Notes under the pieces: model-generated
The model's input: the letters and a program-made list of their open reading frames with translations, nothing else
Database searches by the model: none
What the model was told of the DNA's origin: nothing
Shown here: one piece after another, positions 34,331-43,300 of the stretch
Layout: every line of letters starts with the position of its first letter
Numbering within the stretch: position 1 is the stretch's first letter
Translations under genes and position numbers: made by a program
Source: Thermoplasmata archaeon
Lineage (GTDB): Archaea > Thermoplasmatota > Thermoplasmata > Lutacidiplasmatales > UBA184
DNA length: 64,000 nucleotides
Assembly (NCBI GenBank): GCA_021796385.1
Contig: JAJYXQ010000032.1
Span: forward strand, 1-64,000
Direction: 5' to 3'

Positions 34331-34687
34331 ATGGCGTGCATAGCTAAACTTCTCGAAAACCTGCGACCCGAAGTCGAGAGTGGACTGAAGCCTTACCTCG
34401 GAGGATTCATCGGAGCAGTCATTCGCACCTACCTTCCTCAAACCTGGGTGTTCGTTACGGAAACTGAAGCGGCTACCTTCTACGTGGCTTGTTCTGGAGA
34501 CACCGTTGTGTATCCCCAGGCCGCAGATCGACCCGATGTCACGATCGTAGTCGATCACGCCGTAATTTTTTCCGCCCTTTCTACTCGGGATTCTAGTCTG
34601 GTGCCAGCGGGAAGGAGGGAGGTTCGTTTCCAGACCCAGAAGGGCCGGACCGCCTTCAATTTCTTGAGGAGCCGGTTTGGATTGTAG
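34331..34687 (+). CDS. SCP2-like small protein
   Basis: A 118-residue protein resembling the sterol-carrier-protein-2 fold: 'PDVTIVVDHAVIFSAL' followed by 'REVRFQTQKGRTAFNFLRSRFGL', the usual SCP2 strand-helix ending. Such domains bind lipids or act as accessory domains. The start ATG at 34331 has 'aaaggtgg' upstream; a GTG at 34325 is an alternative. It is divergent from the regulator gene and precedes a surface-protein gene by 8 bp, so the two may form an operon. Confidence 0.55.
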   Translation: MACIAKLLENLRPEVESGLKPYLGGFIGAVIRTYLPQTWVFVTETEAATFYVACSGDTVVYPQAADRPDVTIVVDHAVIFSALSTRDSSLVPAGRREVRFQTQKGRTAFNFLRSRFGL

Positions 34688-34695
34688 GAGGGGAT

Positions 34696-36504
34696 GTGGG
34701 AGCAGTGAGAGTCTACAGCAGAGGGTCATACGGGGAATCGCTCGCGGTTGCCGCAGCGTTGCTGGTTGTTACGGTGTATTTCTTGGTACTGTCGGCTCCC
34801 CCTCGGGCAGCATTCGCCGGTAGTTCAGAGCCGAATAGCGCGAGCTTGGGCCTCCCAGACAGCGAGCGGTCCGAAGGTGCAGCCTCCCTATCGCTCGGTA
34901 GCGGAGCAGGGAACGCAGTGACCGTAGGTGAGCTCTGGAACCTCACAGTTCACGTCGAGTACAATTTTAGTGGGGTCGCTGGTGCCACCGTCAACATTAC
35001 GAACCTGACGGATGGTGCGCACGTAGTCGGGACAACTGATGCGTCGGGAACTTATTCGGGTTCTGGCTTGCAAGGTGGCACCTACCAGATTGAGGCACTG
35101 GCGAAACCCCCCGGCGTCAAGGACGACATCTCGAGTCAGGAGGATGTAAGTTTAACCCCCTCTCTCGGAACAAACTTCACAGACGCGATAACTCTTGTCC
35201 TAAGTACCCCCAAACCTGAGGCGCTCACCGTCCAAGTTGAGTCGACGAATGGGACCTGTCCATACACACACCATACCACTTTGTACACGTCGGTTGCGGG
35301 GGCCCTTGGGAATGAATCGTATCAGTGGTATGTGGATGGAGCATTTCGGGGAAACCAATCGACCCTTTCCCTTTCGGTTTCAAGTCTAGGGAACAACGTA
35401 AATGTGACCGTTACCAGTCGAGGGTTGTGGCTTGGGACTTACCCTTACGCCAATAGCAACAATAGCCCACGCTTCCATTTGAACGGAACCGAATGTGGAG
35501 AACCCGTGCGCCTAAGTCCTGCTACTGGCAGTTCGGGTGGAAGCCTAACTCTTTCTTGGAATGGAAATGCTGGCTACGTCCTTTTGGTAAATCGCACAAC
35601 GTCCATCACGATCATCGCCAATCTGACCTTCGCTCCTTCAAATTCAGGTTGGTCGAACCCACCTCAGAATCTCACCAAGTTCATGGGTGTCGTCACGCCT
35701 TGGTGGCAACTTTCCATCACGAATCCGGAAGGAAACACCGCTCCCCTTGAGTGGATAGTTCAGCCTGGTCAGTCATCGCAGATGTTTGCAGAGTTCCACT
35801 CAACCAGTTTGCTGCACCCCTCAGTCGGAGACAGGATCAACATCTCCGCCTCCCCGACTGGCAACCTGGCCCTTGCAGCGGACTTGGTTACGCTTGCGTA
35901 TGAGACTTTGGGGATCATTGACCCCATTCAATCAGTCGACAAGGACCCGGGGTTCTTGGCGGAGTTGATTCAGACGGAGGCGATTGGGCTTGCCCAGCAG
36001 GTGACTTCCGCTGAGATTCAAGATGGATTCTCGGGCAATAGTTTAGGCCTCGACTTCTTGCTGAATAGTGCAATCCCGTGGGTGCTCTCCGACGCAACAA
36101 CCTTGCCATCCATACTTGCGGGGGCTGGATCAATCTATCTGACGCAGTACCTCGGGATTCCTTTCGCCTCCTTCAATAAGACTCTCCAATCTGCTCTTCT
36201 CCAAATTGCGAGCGACCTCGCTTCAACGGCAGTTTCTGGATTCGGGTATGGGACTTTGGCGTACCAAACTGGAATGTTCGTCGGCGTGCTTGGCTCTAAT
36301 GCGACTCTTGCGCCGTTTAGCATAACCAACGTCGATTACCAGAACTCGACATCATGTCAGGAACTATGTGATGAGGGAGGGGGGGGAGTCGTTACATACA
36401 CTTCCCTGGACTGGGAGTCCATCCTGTGGATAATCGTTATTGTCGCGGTGATTGTGGCGACCCTTGCTATTATAGTTTACTACGTAAAGGCAAAAGAGCG
36501 TTAA
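34696..36504 (+). CDS. Membrane-anchored surface protein
   Basis: A 602-residue exported protein. It has an N-terminal signal ('AVAAALLVVTVYFLVLSAP'), a beta-sandwich of the carboxypeptidase-regulatory type near residues 80-140 ('GATVNITNLTDGAHVVGTTD', 'GTYQIEALAKPPG'), an Ig-like region, a helical segment (400-540) and a C-terminal membrane helix ('ILWIIVIVAVIVATLAIIVYY') with a short basic tail. There are many N-x-S/T sites. The GTG start follows a strong ribosome site, 'aggagggga'. It could mediate cell contact, as the element also carries a secretion system, but no binding motif is visible. Confidence 0.75.
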   Translation: MGAVRVYSRGSYGESLAVAAALLVVTVYFLVLSAPPRAAFAGSSEPNSASLGLPDSERSEGAASLSLGSGAGNAVTVGELWNLTVHVEYNFSGVAGATVNITNLTDGAHVVGTTDASGTYSGSGLQGGTYQIEALAKPPGVKDDISSQEDVSLTPSLGTNFTDAITLVLSTPKPEALTVQVESTNGTCPYTHHTTLYTSVAGALGNESYQWYVDGAFRGNQSTLSLSVSSLGNNVNVTVTSRGLWLGTYPYANSNNSPRFHLNGTECGEPVRLSPATGSSGGSLTLSWNGNAGYVLLVNRTTSITIIANLTFAPSNSGWSNPPQNLTKFMGVVTPWWQLSITNPEGNTAPLEWIVQPGQSSQMFAEFHSTSLLHPSVGDRINISASPTGNLALAADLVTLAYETLGIIDPIQSVDKDPGFLAELIQTEAIGLAQQVTSAEIQDGFSGNSLGLDFLLNSAIPWVLSDATTLPSILAGAGSIYLTQYLGIPFASFNKTLQSALLQIASDLASTAVSGFGYGTLAYQTGMFVGVLGSNATLAPFSITNVDYQNSTSCQELCDEGGGGVVTYTSLDWESILWIIVIVAVIVATLAIIVYYVKAKER

Positions 36505-36639
36505 ACCGACTCGATCCTGCGGGCCAGCAAACATTGGAGCATGCGGGGCGGGGTACCTCACACATTCACAACAACACCAGAACTGGTTCATGGCATTCCT
36601 TGGCCGTCCCTTCTTCGAGCTACTCACTCATGACGTTTC

Positions 36640-36966
36640 CTACTTCTCCTGCCACGAGAGGTACTTCGCCCACTCCCGGAGCTTCAGCCGCAACTCGGAG
36701 CGGGCCATCCAATCCGGCTCGTCTTGCAGGGCGAATCGCAGCGGATGGTTCGAGGGCAGGCGGGCCACGTGCTTCTTGAATGGCCGGAGGTCGGCCATAC
36801 CATCCTCGGGTACACGAGGAGGCTTCGGGAGGGACTGAGTAACGGGAAGGTAGTCGATCGTGGAGGCTAGGTCTTGAATCTGAGAGACGCCAACCTCTCC
36901 GTCAATGGTGGTGCCTTCGGGCACGGGCACGAGCAGAAGGGCCATTCGGCTGCGGCTTGCGGACAT
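36640..36966 (-). CDS. Small protein, paralog of 32885-33259, under the shared element promoter
   Basis: A 108-residue protein of unknown function with 'ALLLVPVPEG' near the N-terminus, 'SNHPLRFALQDEPDW' in the middle and 'LKLREWAKYLSWQEK' at the end, all matching the 32885-33259 paralog in order. The ATG at 36966 is about 30 bp after a TATA box that belongs to the palindrome-containing promoter shared with the secretion operon; a TTG at 36990 is less likely. The two paralogs lie in the same orientation 3.7 kb apart and flank the regulator and surface-protein genes. Confidence 0.68.
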   Translation of the reverse strand: MSASRSRMALLLVPVPEGTTIDGEVGVSQIQDLASTIDYLPVTQSLPKPPRVPEDGMADLRPFKKHVARLPSNHPLRFALQDEPDWMARSELRLKLREWAKYLSWQEK

Positions 36967-36991
36967 TCGTGTTCGGCAGACTGAAGCCAAA

Positions 36992-37020
36992 GAGATATTT
37001 AAGCAGTATAGATTTCTATA
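36992..37020 (-). promoter_or_regulatory. Promoter with palindromic operator, copy 1
   Basis: Read on the minus strand: ATAGAAATCTAT, four bases, then CTTAAATATCTC, then the ATG at 36966. The same two blocks with the same 4-bp spacing occur before the secretion operon at 49777-49802. On the plus strand the operator is TATAGA-TT-TCTATA (37007-37020), a perfect inverted repeat with a 2-bp spacer. Confidence 0.7.
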
Positions 37021-37066
37021 TCACATGTGACCACTTTCGCCACGTCCGTCTGGTGTACCAGGCACC

Positions 37067-37076
37067 ATAAAATACT
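37067..37076 (+). promoter_or_regulatory. TATA box of the deaminase-protease module
   Basis: 'cataaaatac' lies about 28 bp before the ATG at 37101, the leaderless spacing, and precedes four closely spaced plus-strand genes. It probably starts one transcript covering 37101-40274. Confidence 0.45.
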
Positions 37077-37100
37077 GGATTGCGAGTATCTTGAAACGAC

Positions 37101-37775
37101 ATGGTGCCGGGACTCGGGGATAGTGAAGGTATCGATTACTTGGACACAACCATCCTTCCCTATGAGGGTTTGGTTGAACGCCTCGACATCGACGAGTCCT
37201 ATGCGGACGACAAGATTCTGATTACTCCCTTGTTGGACCCAAGCTTTGGCACGGCCGATGGTCAGTTGACCTCAGCAGGAATCGATTTGAGACTAGACTT
37301 CAGGTTCAGACGAATTCTGCCAGGGGAGGTAACTGCAATCTCGCTCGTCAGAAAGCAACGCATAGACACAGCTGTAGAACTCGACGTTGATGATCCTCGG
37401 AGCAGATATGTTCTCCACCCCGGGGACTTCGTGCTTGGTCAGTCGATGGAGTACATTCGGCTTCCAAACGATATCGTGGGCCGACTTGACGGGCGTAGCA
37501 GTATGGGGAGGCGCGGACTAGAAGTTCATAGCACCGCAAGTTGTGTCGACCCTGGTTTTCAAGGTCATCTCGTCTTTGAGCTCAGCAATGTTGGAAGAGC
37601 CCCAATTATTCTCCACCCTTTCATCAGAATTGCGCGGCTAGTTTTTTATAAGACACGTCCTACGGCTTTCCCGTATCAGGGAAAGTACAGGTTTCAAAAT
37701 AATGTCATGCCAATTCAGCTGGATAAATTGACACCCTTGTTAAAGAGACAGAGAGATGCCGAAACCGCTGATTAG
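37101..37775 (+). CDS. dCTP deaminase / dUTPase-fold protein
   Basis: A 224-residue protein of the trimeric dUTPase superfamily closest to dCTP deaminase. The signature is 'DGRSSMGRRGLEVHSTASCV' followed by 'DPGFQGHLVFELSN', which includes the Ser-Ser of the active site and the Glu that activates water in Dcd. The first 60 residues are an extension. A housekeeping role in dUTP supply is possible, but Dcd relatives are also known as phage-defence enzymes that deplete dCTP, and here the gene heads a four-gene accessory operon with a protease. Its stop overlaps the next start by 20 bp. Confidence 0.78.
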   Translation: MVPGLGDSEGIDYLDTTILPYEGLVERLDIDESYADDKILITPLLDPSFGTADGQLTSAGIDLRLDFRFRRILPGEVTAISLVRKQRIDTAVELDVDDPRSRYVLHPGDFVLGQSMEYIRLPNDIVGRLDGRSSMGRRGLEVHSTASCVDPGFQGHLVFELSNVGRAPIILHPFIRIARLVFYKTRPTAFPYQGKYRFQNNVMPIQLDKLTPLLKRQRDAETAD

Positions 37776-38166
37776 GTCGGCTGGACACAGGGTAGTGTTC
37801 ATTGGTAGCCGACGCGATACGGATGTTAGAACGAAGAACAGACTACTTGGAACTCTCTCAATTGCGACCGAAGCGCTGCAGGCTGTCAGGGAGGACCATC
37901 GCTTGGCTACTGAATTGATCAACGATTTGGAAGTCATTCGAAAGGCGCAAAGGCTTGAGCCCCAGACCGAAATCTCTCTGATGCAAGAGAATGTTCAGAA
38001 AGTGGCCATGGTGGTCGAGAGGGTTTCGAGCGTTGTAAGGAGTTTCGCATTGGAACTCCCGATTACCGATGCATCAAAGCCGGACCTCTCCGAGATCGAA
38101 CGACTGGAGGATGAGTTGGATCTACTTTACCGGAACATTTCAGACGAGTCCCTAGCTGATGAGTGA
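37756..38166 (+). CDS. Small coiled-coil protein in the deaminase-protease operon
   Basis: A 136-residue acidic, mostly helical protein with heptad-like stretches ('VQKVAMVVERVSSVVRSFAL', 'LSEIERLEDELDLLYRNI'). No family was recognised. It overlaps the deaminase gene by 20 bp and the metalloprotease gene by 8 bp, which argues for translation as one unit and possibly for a three-part complex. Confidence 0.6.
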   Translation: MPKPLIRSAGHRVVFIGSRRDTDVRTKNRLLGTLSIATEALQAVREDHRLATELINDLEVIRKAQRLEPQTEISLMQENVQKVAMVVERVSSVVRSFALELPITDASKPDLSEIERLEDELDLLYRNISDESLADE

Positions 38167-39634
38167 CTCTTACTCCTTCCTAACGCCGGAAATAATCAGC
38201 AAGAGGTTGCACACTTACCATTTCCACCTTAAGAGATTAGCGGACTCTTCAACAGATGTCCGTCTTCTTCTATGGCAGAGTGATGACACCAAGAGAGTTG
38301 TCTCGGAGCTTATCCAGGTTCTCCAAGATGAGCTTAGTGAAAAGATCAAGAAGATTGAGTCCATGTCGGACCAAGCCAGGATGGCTGAACAAGCTGGCAT
38401 TGCCCGAGCTCAACTTGAGCAGTTTGTCCACTATGTGGAGCACTCTCTGTCGGAGGTCACGTCGGTTTTGTCGGATGAAAGGTCTGTGGGGCGGGAGCTC
38501 TACTATCTAGTCTTGAACGTTCTAACCGACCTGGGGCTGGCTGCGCTTGATGAGCCAACTCTAGAAAGAAAAGGCGAGGCCAAGGTGGGCCACCCCAGAA
38601 AGAATGTTGCGATACTTATCAATCGCGGGGAGAGCGTGGCGGTACAGCGTCTATCCCACAAGCTCGTCGAGGACCTCACTTTCTTCCCCAGAACCTTCGC
38701 AAGGGGGATGAATATCGAGAATTCCCCATGGCTGCTGTCAGTGCCGGTTTCAGTTCTCAGGAACCCACTCAATTGGGTGGCAGTTCTCCATGAAATGGGG
38801 CATGTGGCGGAAGAGGAAACCATCCGTGCGCTTGACCAAGTTAGGATTGCATACGAACGAAAGGATGGAGCGTTCGATTCCTACAATAGTACCAGCTTCC
38901 AGAGGCTGATAAGCCACCTGTCAGAATATCAAGCAGATTTCATTGCATATCTGTACGGCGGTTACTCATACGTTCGGATAATGCTCCTCAACGAGTTCAC
39001 TCGAGAGATTGGGACTTCATCAACTCATCCAGATTGGCTACACCGTATGCGCATTCTCCGTTCGGAGTACCTCAGCCCGATTCTTGAGGCCGCAGGAATC
39101 AAACCTTCCGAGAACAGGGGGTATGATAGAGACGCTGAGTACCCACGATACGAGAAGCTCGTCAAAGCCCCACATGGCAATCTAATCACGGATGAATTCA
39201 CCGATGAATGGCTAAGGACCATCCTAGTCAGGACTGCGAAGTATCTTGCGAGCACCACTACCAAGCGATTTGGCGGAGAGAAGCCTGGATCTCTAGTTTT
39301 CAACCCGGAAGATTATCGGAGGTCAACCGTGTTTGCTGCGCTAGCCGGTTTGGTCCCATACACTCGAGATTTCAGGTACGTCATGGCCGCCGGTACTGAT
39401 TCAACAGCGTACGATAGTGCAATTGCCACCCTAAGAAGACTTCCCAAGACGGACACCCCAAGGCATAATTCGGAGACCATGGAGGGCCCGTCCACCAAAG
39501 AAGATAAGGAAGTTGCAGAGGAATTCAACAGGTATGTCGCGAATACTATTCGTCTGTGCTACATCCGTTCAAGGTATACAGCATGGACCAATGTACCGAG
39601 ACCGGTCACTCAGCTGACGCTGGGCACAATTTGA
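38159..39634 (+). CDS. HExxH zinc metalloprotease (gluzincin-like)
   Basis: A 491-residue soluble protein. The zinc-binding motif HEMGH is at residues 211-215 in 'NWVAVLHEMGHVAEEE', and a third ligand is likely Glu256 in 'LSEYQADFIAYLYGG', the ExxxD pattern of M48-like and related gluzincins; 'STHPDWLHRMRIL' follows as in M48 (HP...R). Residues 1-110 are coiled-coil-like. No signal peptide or membrane helix was found, so it acts in the cytoplasm. In this operon it may be activated by a signal and cleave a host or effector protein; that is an inference. Confidence 0.72.
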   Translation: MSDSYSFLTPEIISKRLHTYHFHLKRLADSSTDVRLLLWQSDDTKRVVSELIQVLQDELSEKIKKIESMSDQARMAEQAGIARAQLEQFVHYVEHSLSEVTSVLSDERSVGRELYYLVLNVLTDLGLAALDEPTLERKGEAKVGHPRKNVAILINRGESVAVQRLSHKLVEDLTFFPRTFARGMNIENSPWLLSVPVSVLRNPLNWVAVLHEMGHVAEEETIRALDQVRIAYERKDGAFDSYNSTSFQRLISHLSEYQADFIAYLYGGYSYVRIMLLNEFTREIGTSSTHPDWLHRMRILRSEYLSPILEAAGIKPSENRGYDRDAEYPRYEKLVKAPHGNLITDEFTDEWLRTILVRTAKYLASTTTKRFGGEKPGSLVFNPEDYRRSTVFAALAGLVPYTRDFRYVMAAGTDSTAYDSAIATLRRLPKTDTPRHNSETMEGPSTKEDKEVAEEFNRYVANTIRLCYIRSRYTAWTNVPRPVTQLTLGTI

Positions 39635-39650
39635 GGTAGAGGCGAGGAGT

Positions 39651-40274
39651 ATGGACCAAGGGGAAACCAAGTTTGAGACCGAGAAGCAACTACTACTCCG
39701 CAAAGTCCAGGAGGATCTGAGTCGTCTAAGAAGATTCGATGAGTCAATAAGGGAACAGGTAGATTCAATCGTTGACGATTGCGTCGGCGCTGTCCCCATT
39801 GAAATCACTCAAAAGACTTCTTCAACGAGTTATTTAGTGATCATGGCCGATGGAGGAAGGGGAGGCGGGGTCAGCCGGAAGCTGTGGAACATACGTCTCA
39901 CTTGGCGAGAGCGTGCATGGGACAAACTTGAGCAGCTAGGTGCGACGTCGGCCGCCGCAACCATTGTTCCTTGGCTCGGGGTGCTTGTGGTACTGCTCGT
40001 AGCGAAAACCGTCCTTGACCTAACCGAGATACATCTGTCTGAGAGGCATGCCATGGTCCTTTGGGCATCATGGAAGGTTCCTTCACACGACCACATAGTG
40101 TCCGTTGACCAGATTCTGTCCGTCTTGGTATCAGCAAACGAACATTTCACCGAAACGGAGGTCGGTTCACTGATGTCGGACTTGCACTATTTTGAGTGTG
40201 TGTCACGAGAGCCCGATGGAAGATTCCGCTTGGTGGAATCCTTAGAGTTAAGAACACATCTTCCAGCGCGATAG
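39651..40274 (+). CDS. Membrane-anchored protein with C-terminal winged-helix-like region
   Basis: A 207-residue protein, last in the deaminase-protease operon. The N-terminal 40 residues are a charged helix ('LRKVQEDLSRLRRFDESIRE'), one membrane helix lies near residues 105-125 ('IVPWLGVLVVLLVAKTVLDL'), and the C-terminal 70 residues look like a winged helix ('HIVSVDQILSVLVSANEHFT'). A 'ggcgaggagt' ribosome site precedes the ATG. It could be a membrane effector or a sensor; no family was recognised. Confidence 0.58.
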   Translation: MDQGETKFETEKQLLLRKVQEDLSRLRRFDESIREQVDSIVDDCVGAVPIEITQKTSSTSYLVIMADGGRGGGVSRKLWNIRLTWRERAWDKLEQLGATSAAATIVPWLGVLVVLLVAKTVLDLTEIHLSERHAMVLWASWKVPSHDHIVSVDQILSVLVSANEHFTETEVGSLMSDLHYFECVSREPDGRFRLVESLELRTHLPAR

Positions 40275-40321
40275 CTTAGTCCTCGGACGGCCTTCTGAGG
40301 CGTCCCTTGCCTGCAGGTTGG

Positions 40322-43300
40322 TCAGGCCACAGGTGAGCGCTTTCCGTGCCTCTTGCTACCTAGGGGTTGTGTAGGAGCATCTTTGTTGAGAAACTTTGGA
40401 AGAGCACTCTCGTCTACCTCAACTTCTACCCTTGGTGTTGGTGGAGTCGAGGGCATGGCCCTGAAAACCACGCTGTCGAAATCCCCGAAGTCGGCTCCAG
40501 GGTCCCACGCAATCTCGGTTCTCATGTCGAGGAGGTAGTTTCGAATCTCGCCTTCGCCAAGATTGTAGGGCTTGAGCACCTCCTTCAACCTCCTCCCTGT
40601 CACAGGGGTCTCGCTACGGATGGTTGAGAGCATGGTATCCGTGATCATCCCCATCCGGGCGAGTTCCTCCCTGGAAACCTCGCCTCCCGCGTTCGTGTAT
40701 CTCGTGGTGCCACCGTTCTCGCTCTTCTCGATTTTGTGAGTTTCCGAAAGGATAGACAATTGTGTCCGCACGGTGGCATCAGTTGCACCAGTCATCGAAG
40801 TCACTTGGTGGACCAACGCGGCCTCCTCCTCGTTCGGGTTCTGTTTCAGGTGGTCCTCGATGGCCTTGGCCACACCACTATCGGACGAATTCGCAGTGGT
40901 CATGGCCGGTCCGCCTCCCGAGCGTCGCCTCTTCCGTAGCTCCACAAAGGCAAGGATAGCCGCGAATGCGACCACCATGGCAACCACGACCAGCAGGAAC
41001 GTGAACCCCCAGTCCGTTCCCTGGCCACTTGACCCTGTCGGACCCTTGCCTGATGGTGGGGTGGTGAGGTTGAGCACCAGTGTGTAAGGAGATGAGGTCC
41101 GGTTGTAGTTGTCGATGACCTGGATGAAGAGCTGCTGGATTGCGGACCCCGTGAGGGTCAGATTGGCCACCCTCTCGCTCAGGGGAATCCAGGGCAGTGA
41201 GGACAGGTTGGACTCGTTCGTGGAATACCGGTAGCCTGTCACAGAGCCATCGGTGTCGCTGGTCTGGAGCACGAACTCGAGCTCGAGATGGTAGGCGGTC
41301 CCGTTGCTGGTCGTATTGTGAGATAGGGAGACCTGCTCGTAGGTAGCGTTGTCGATTGAGGGAGGGATAGTTCCCAATGTCAGAACCTTCGAATCAGCCA
41401 TCTCTCCAAGCGCATCGGTTACATTCACCGAGATCTCGTAGGAAGCAGCTTGGTGAAAGATGACGGTTGCCTGCGGGGCGGTCGTGACCTGGTGATTCGC
41501 TCCTAGGCCCCACGAGTAGGACAAGGGTCCGGTTCCACCACTAACGCAGTTCAGGGAGAATGTCAACGCGTTGCCTGCCATTGGGATTCCTGACACGATC
41601 TGGGGCGCACAAGGAGCAGTCGGAACAGCATTCACGGTGAGCTTTGTCGTCTCGGATGCCCGGTACCCAAATGCGTCAGTCACCATGGTAGTGATGGAGT
41701 AACTGCCAGACGTAGTCCAAGTGGCATCCAGGGCATTCACGGAGCCGTTGATCCAACGGTTGCCACTTACCGCGGAGATGAGCCAGTCATAGGTGAAAGG
41801 TGCCCACCCACCCGTGGCCGAGGCGGTGGCGTTGTCCCACATTCCGCTGTCCACGACTGACCGGCTGATGGTCAACGTGACCGGGCCCACCATGTCCACG
41901 ATCACCTTCACCGACAGGGTGAAGGTCGAGACCTGCCCCTCGGAATCGCTGATGGTCACTGACAGGGAGTGGTTTCCGACCGATGGCCACGACAAGGAAA
42001 AGTTGGTCCAGAGGTTGAAGATCGCAGTCGAGTTAACCGTGGTTCCGTTCAGCTTCCAGACTACCGAGTAGGGCCGGGTGCCGCCAGAGAAGGTCAGGTT
42101 GAAAGAGGCAGTGGTCCCGGAAGGAAGTGTGGTGCTTCCACCAGATGTGATTCCCGAGGTTGAGATCGGCCCATCGACCATAGACATGACCTTCACGGCA
42201 GGGTCCGCAATCACCTGCACGGAAGTCGATAGGGTCGAACTGGCCCCGGCTCCATCCGTGATGGTCACCTTGACCGTGAAAGTCCCTGGGGAAGGCCAAG
42301 CGTAAGTCACCCAGGGTTGGTTCGTTGTCTTGGTCGCCCCGTTGCCGAAATCCCAGACGAAACTGTAGGGAGTGAGGCCACCGGTGGTCTTGGCAGAGAT
42401 GTTGTCAATCACTTGGGCATCAAGGTTTGTCTGGGCGGGCGCTATTGACGTGACGCTGACAGGTGCTGTGACATCCACTATCAGCCACTGTCTAGCTGTC
42501 CCGCCTACCCCACCAAAGGAATCCTTCACGGTGAGGTCCAGTGTGTATGTTCCCACATGGGTCCACGTGTACGTGGTCGAGCAACTCGACGTCGACGATG
42601 ACCAGAGAGCGATAGTGCCGGACCCGTTCTGAGTGAGTGTGCATGTGTACGGGCTTGACCCCCCGACGTAAGAGGCTATGAAGGTGGTGGTGGCCCCAAC
42701 CTCGTCCTGGAGAGTTCCACCCTGCACCGCGGAGTAGCTCCCTGCTTGGGCTGAAAGAGTGAGGGACCCGAGATCCGAGACTACCTGATAGGAGAAGGGC
42801 ACGAAGAGTCGGGAGTGGAGTCCATCCCTCACCGTTAGGTTGAGCGTGTCGGTCCCGTTCCAATTGGGGACGAAACTGCACGACTGGGTCCCGTACGAAG
42901 GCACGGCCACAGGTCCGCAGAGGGACATCCCGCGGGTAGAGTCGTTCAGCCACCATTCCATGGGAGGAGCCCCATGATTCTGAAAGAGGGTGAAGGTGAC
43001 GTTGGCCTGAGTGCCCTGGTGCACAAGAGGGATTACCGGAATGCTCACGTTGAGAGGCCAATAGACGCTCTCATTGAACCGGAGCGTAGAGACCCAACCG
43101 GTGGAGTCGGTGATGTTCGTGACCACCATGTAGGTCCCTGCCGTACTGTACGGCTGGTAGTCGGGCAAGAGGAGAGAACTACCTCCCAATCCATTCACGC
43201 ACCCGGCGGGCCACGCAGGGGGTGCGTCTATGCAATTGGAGTAGGGGGCGATTCCTCCAGTGAAGTTAATCTCCAAAGCGAGGGACTCGTTGGCGTACGC

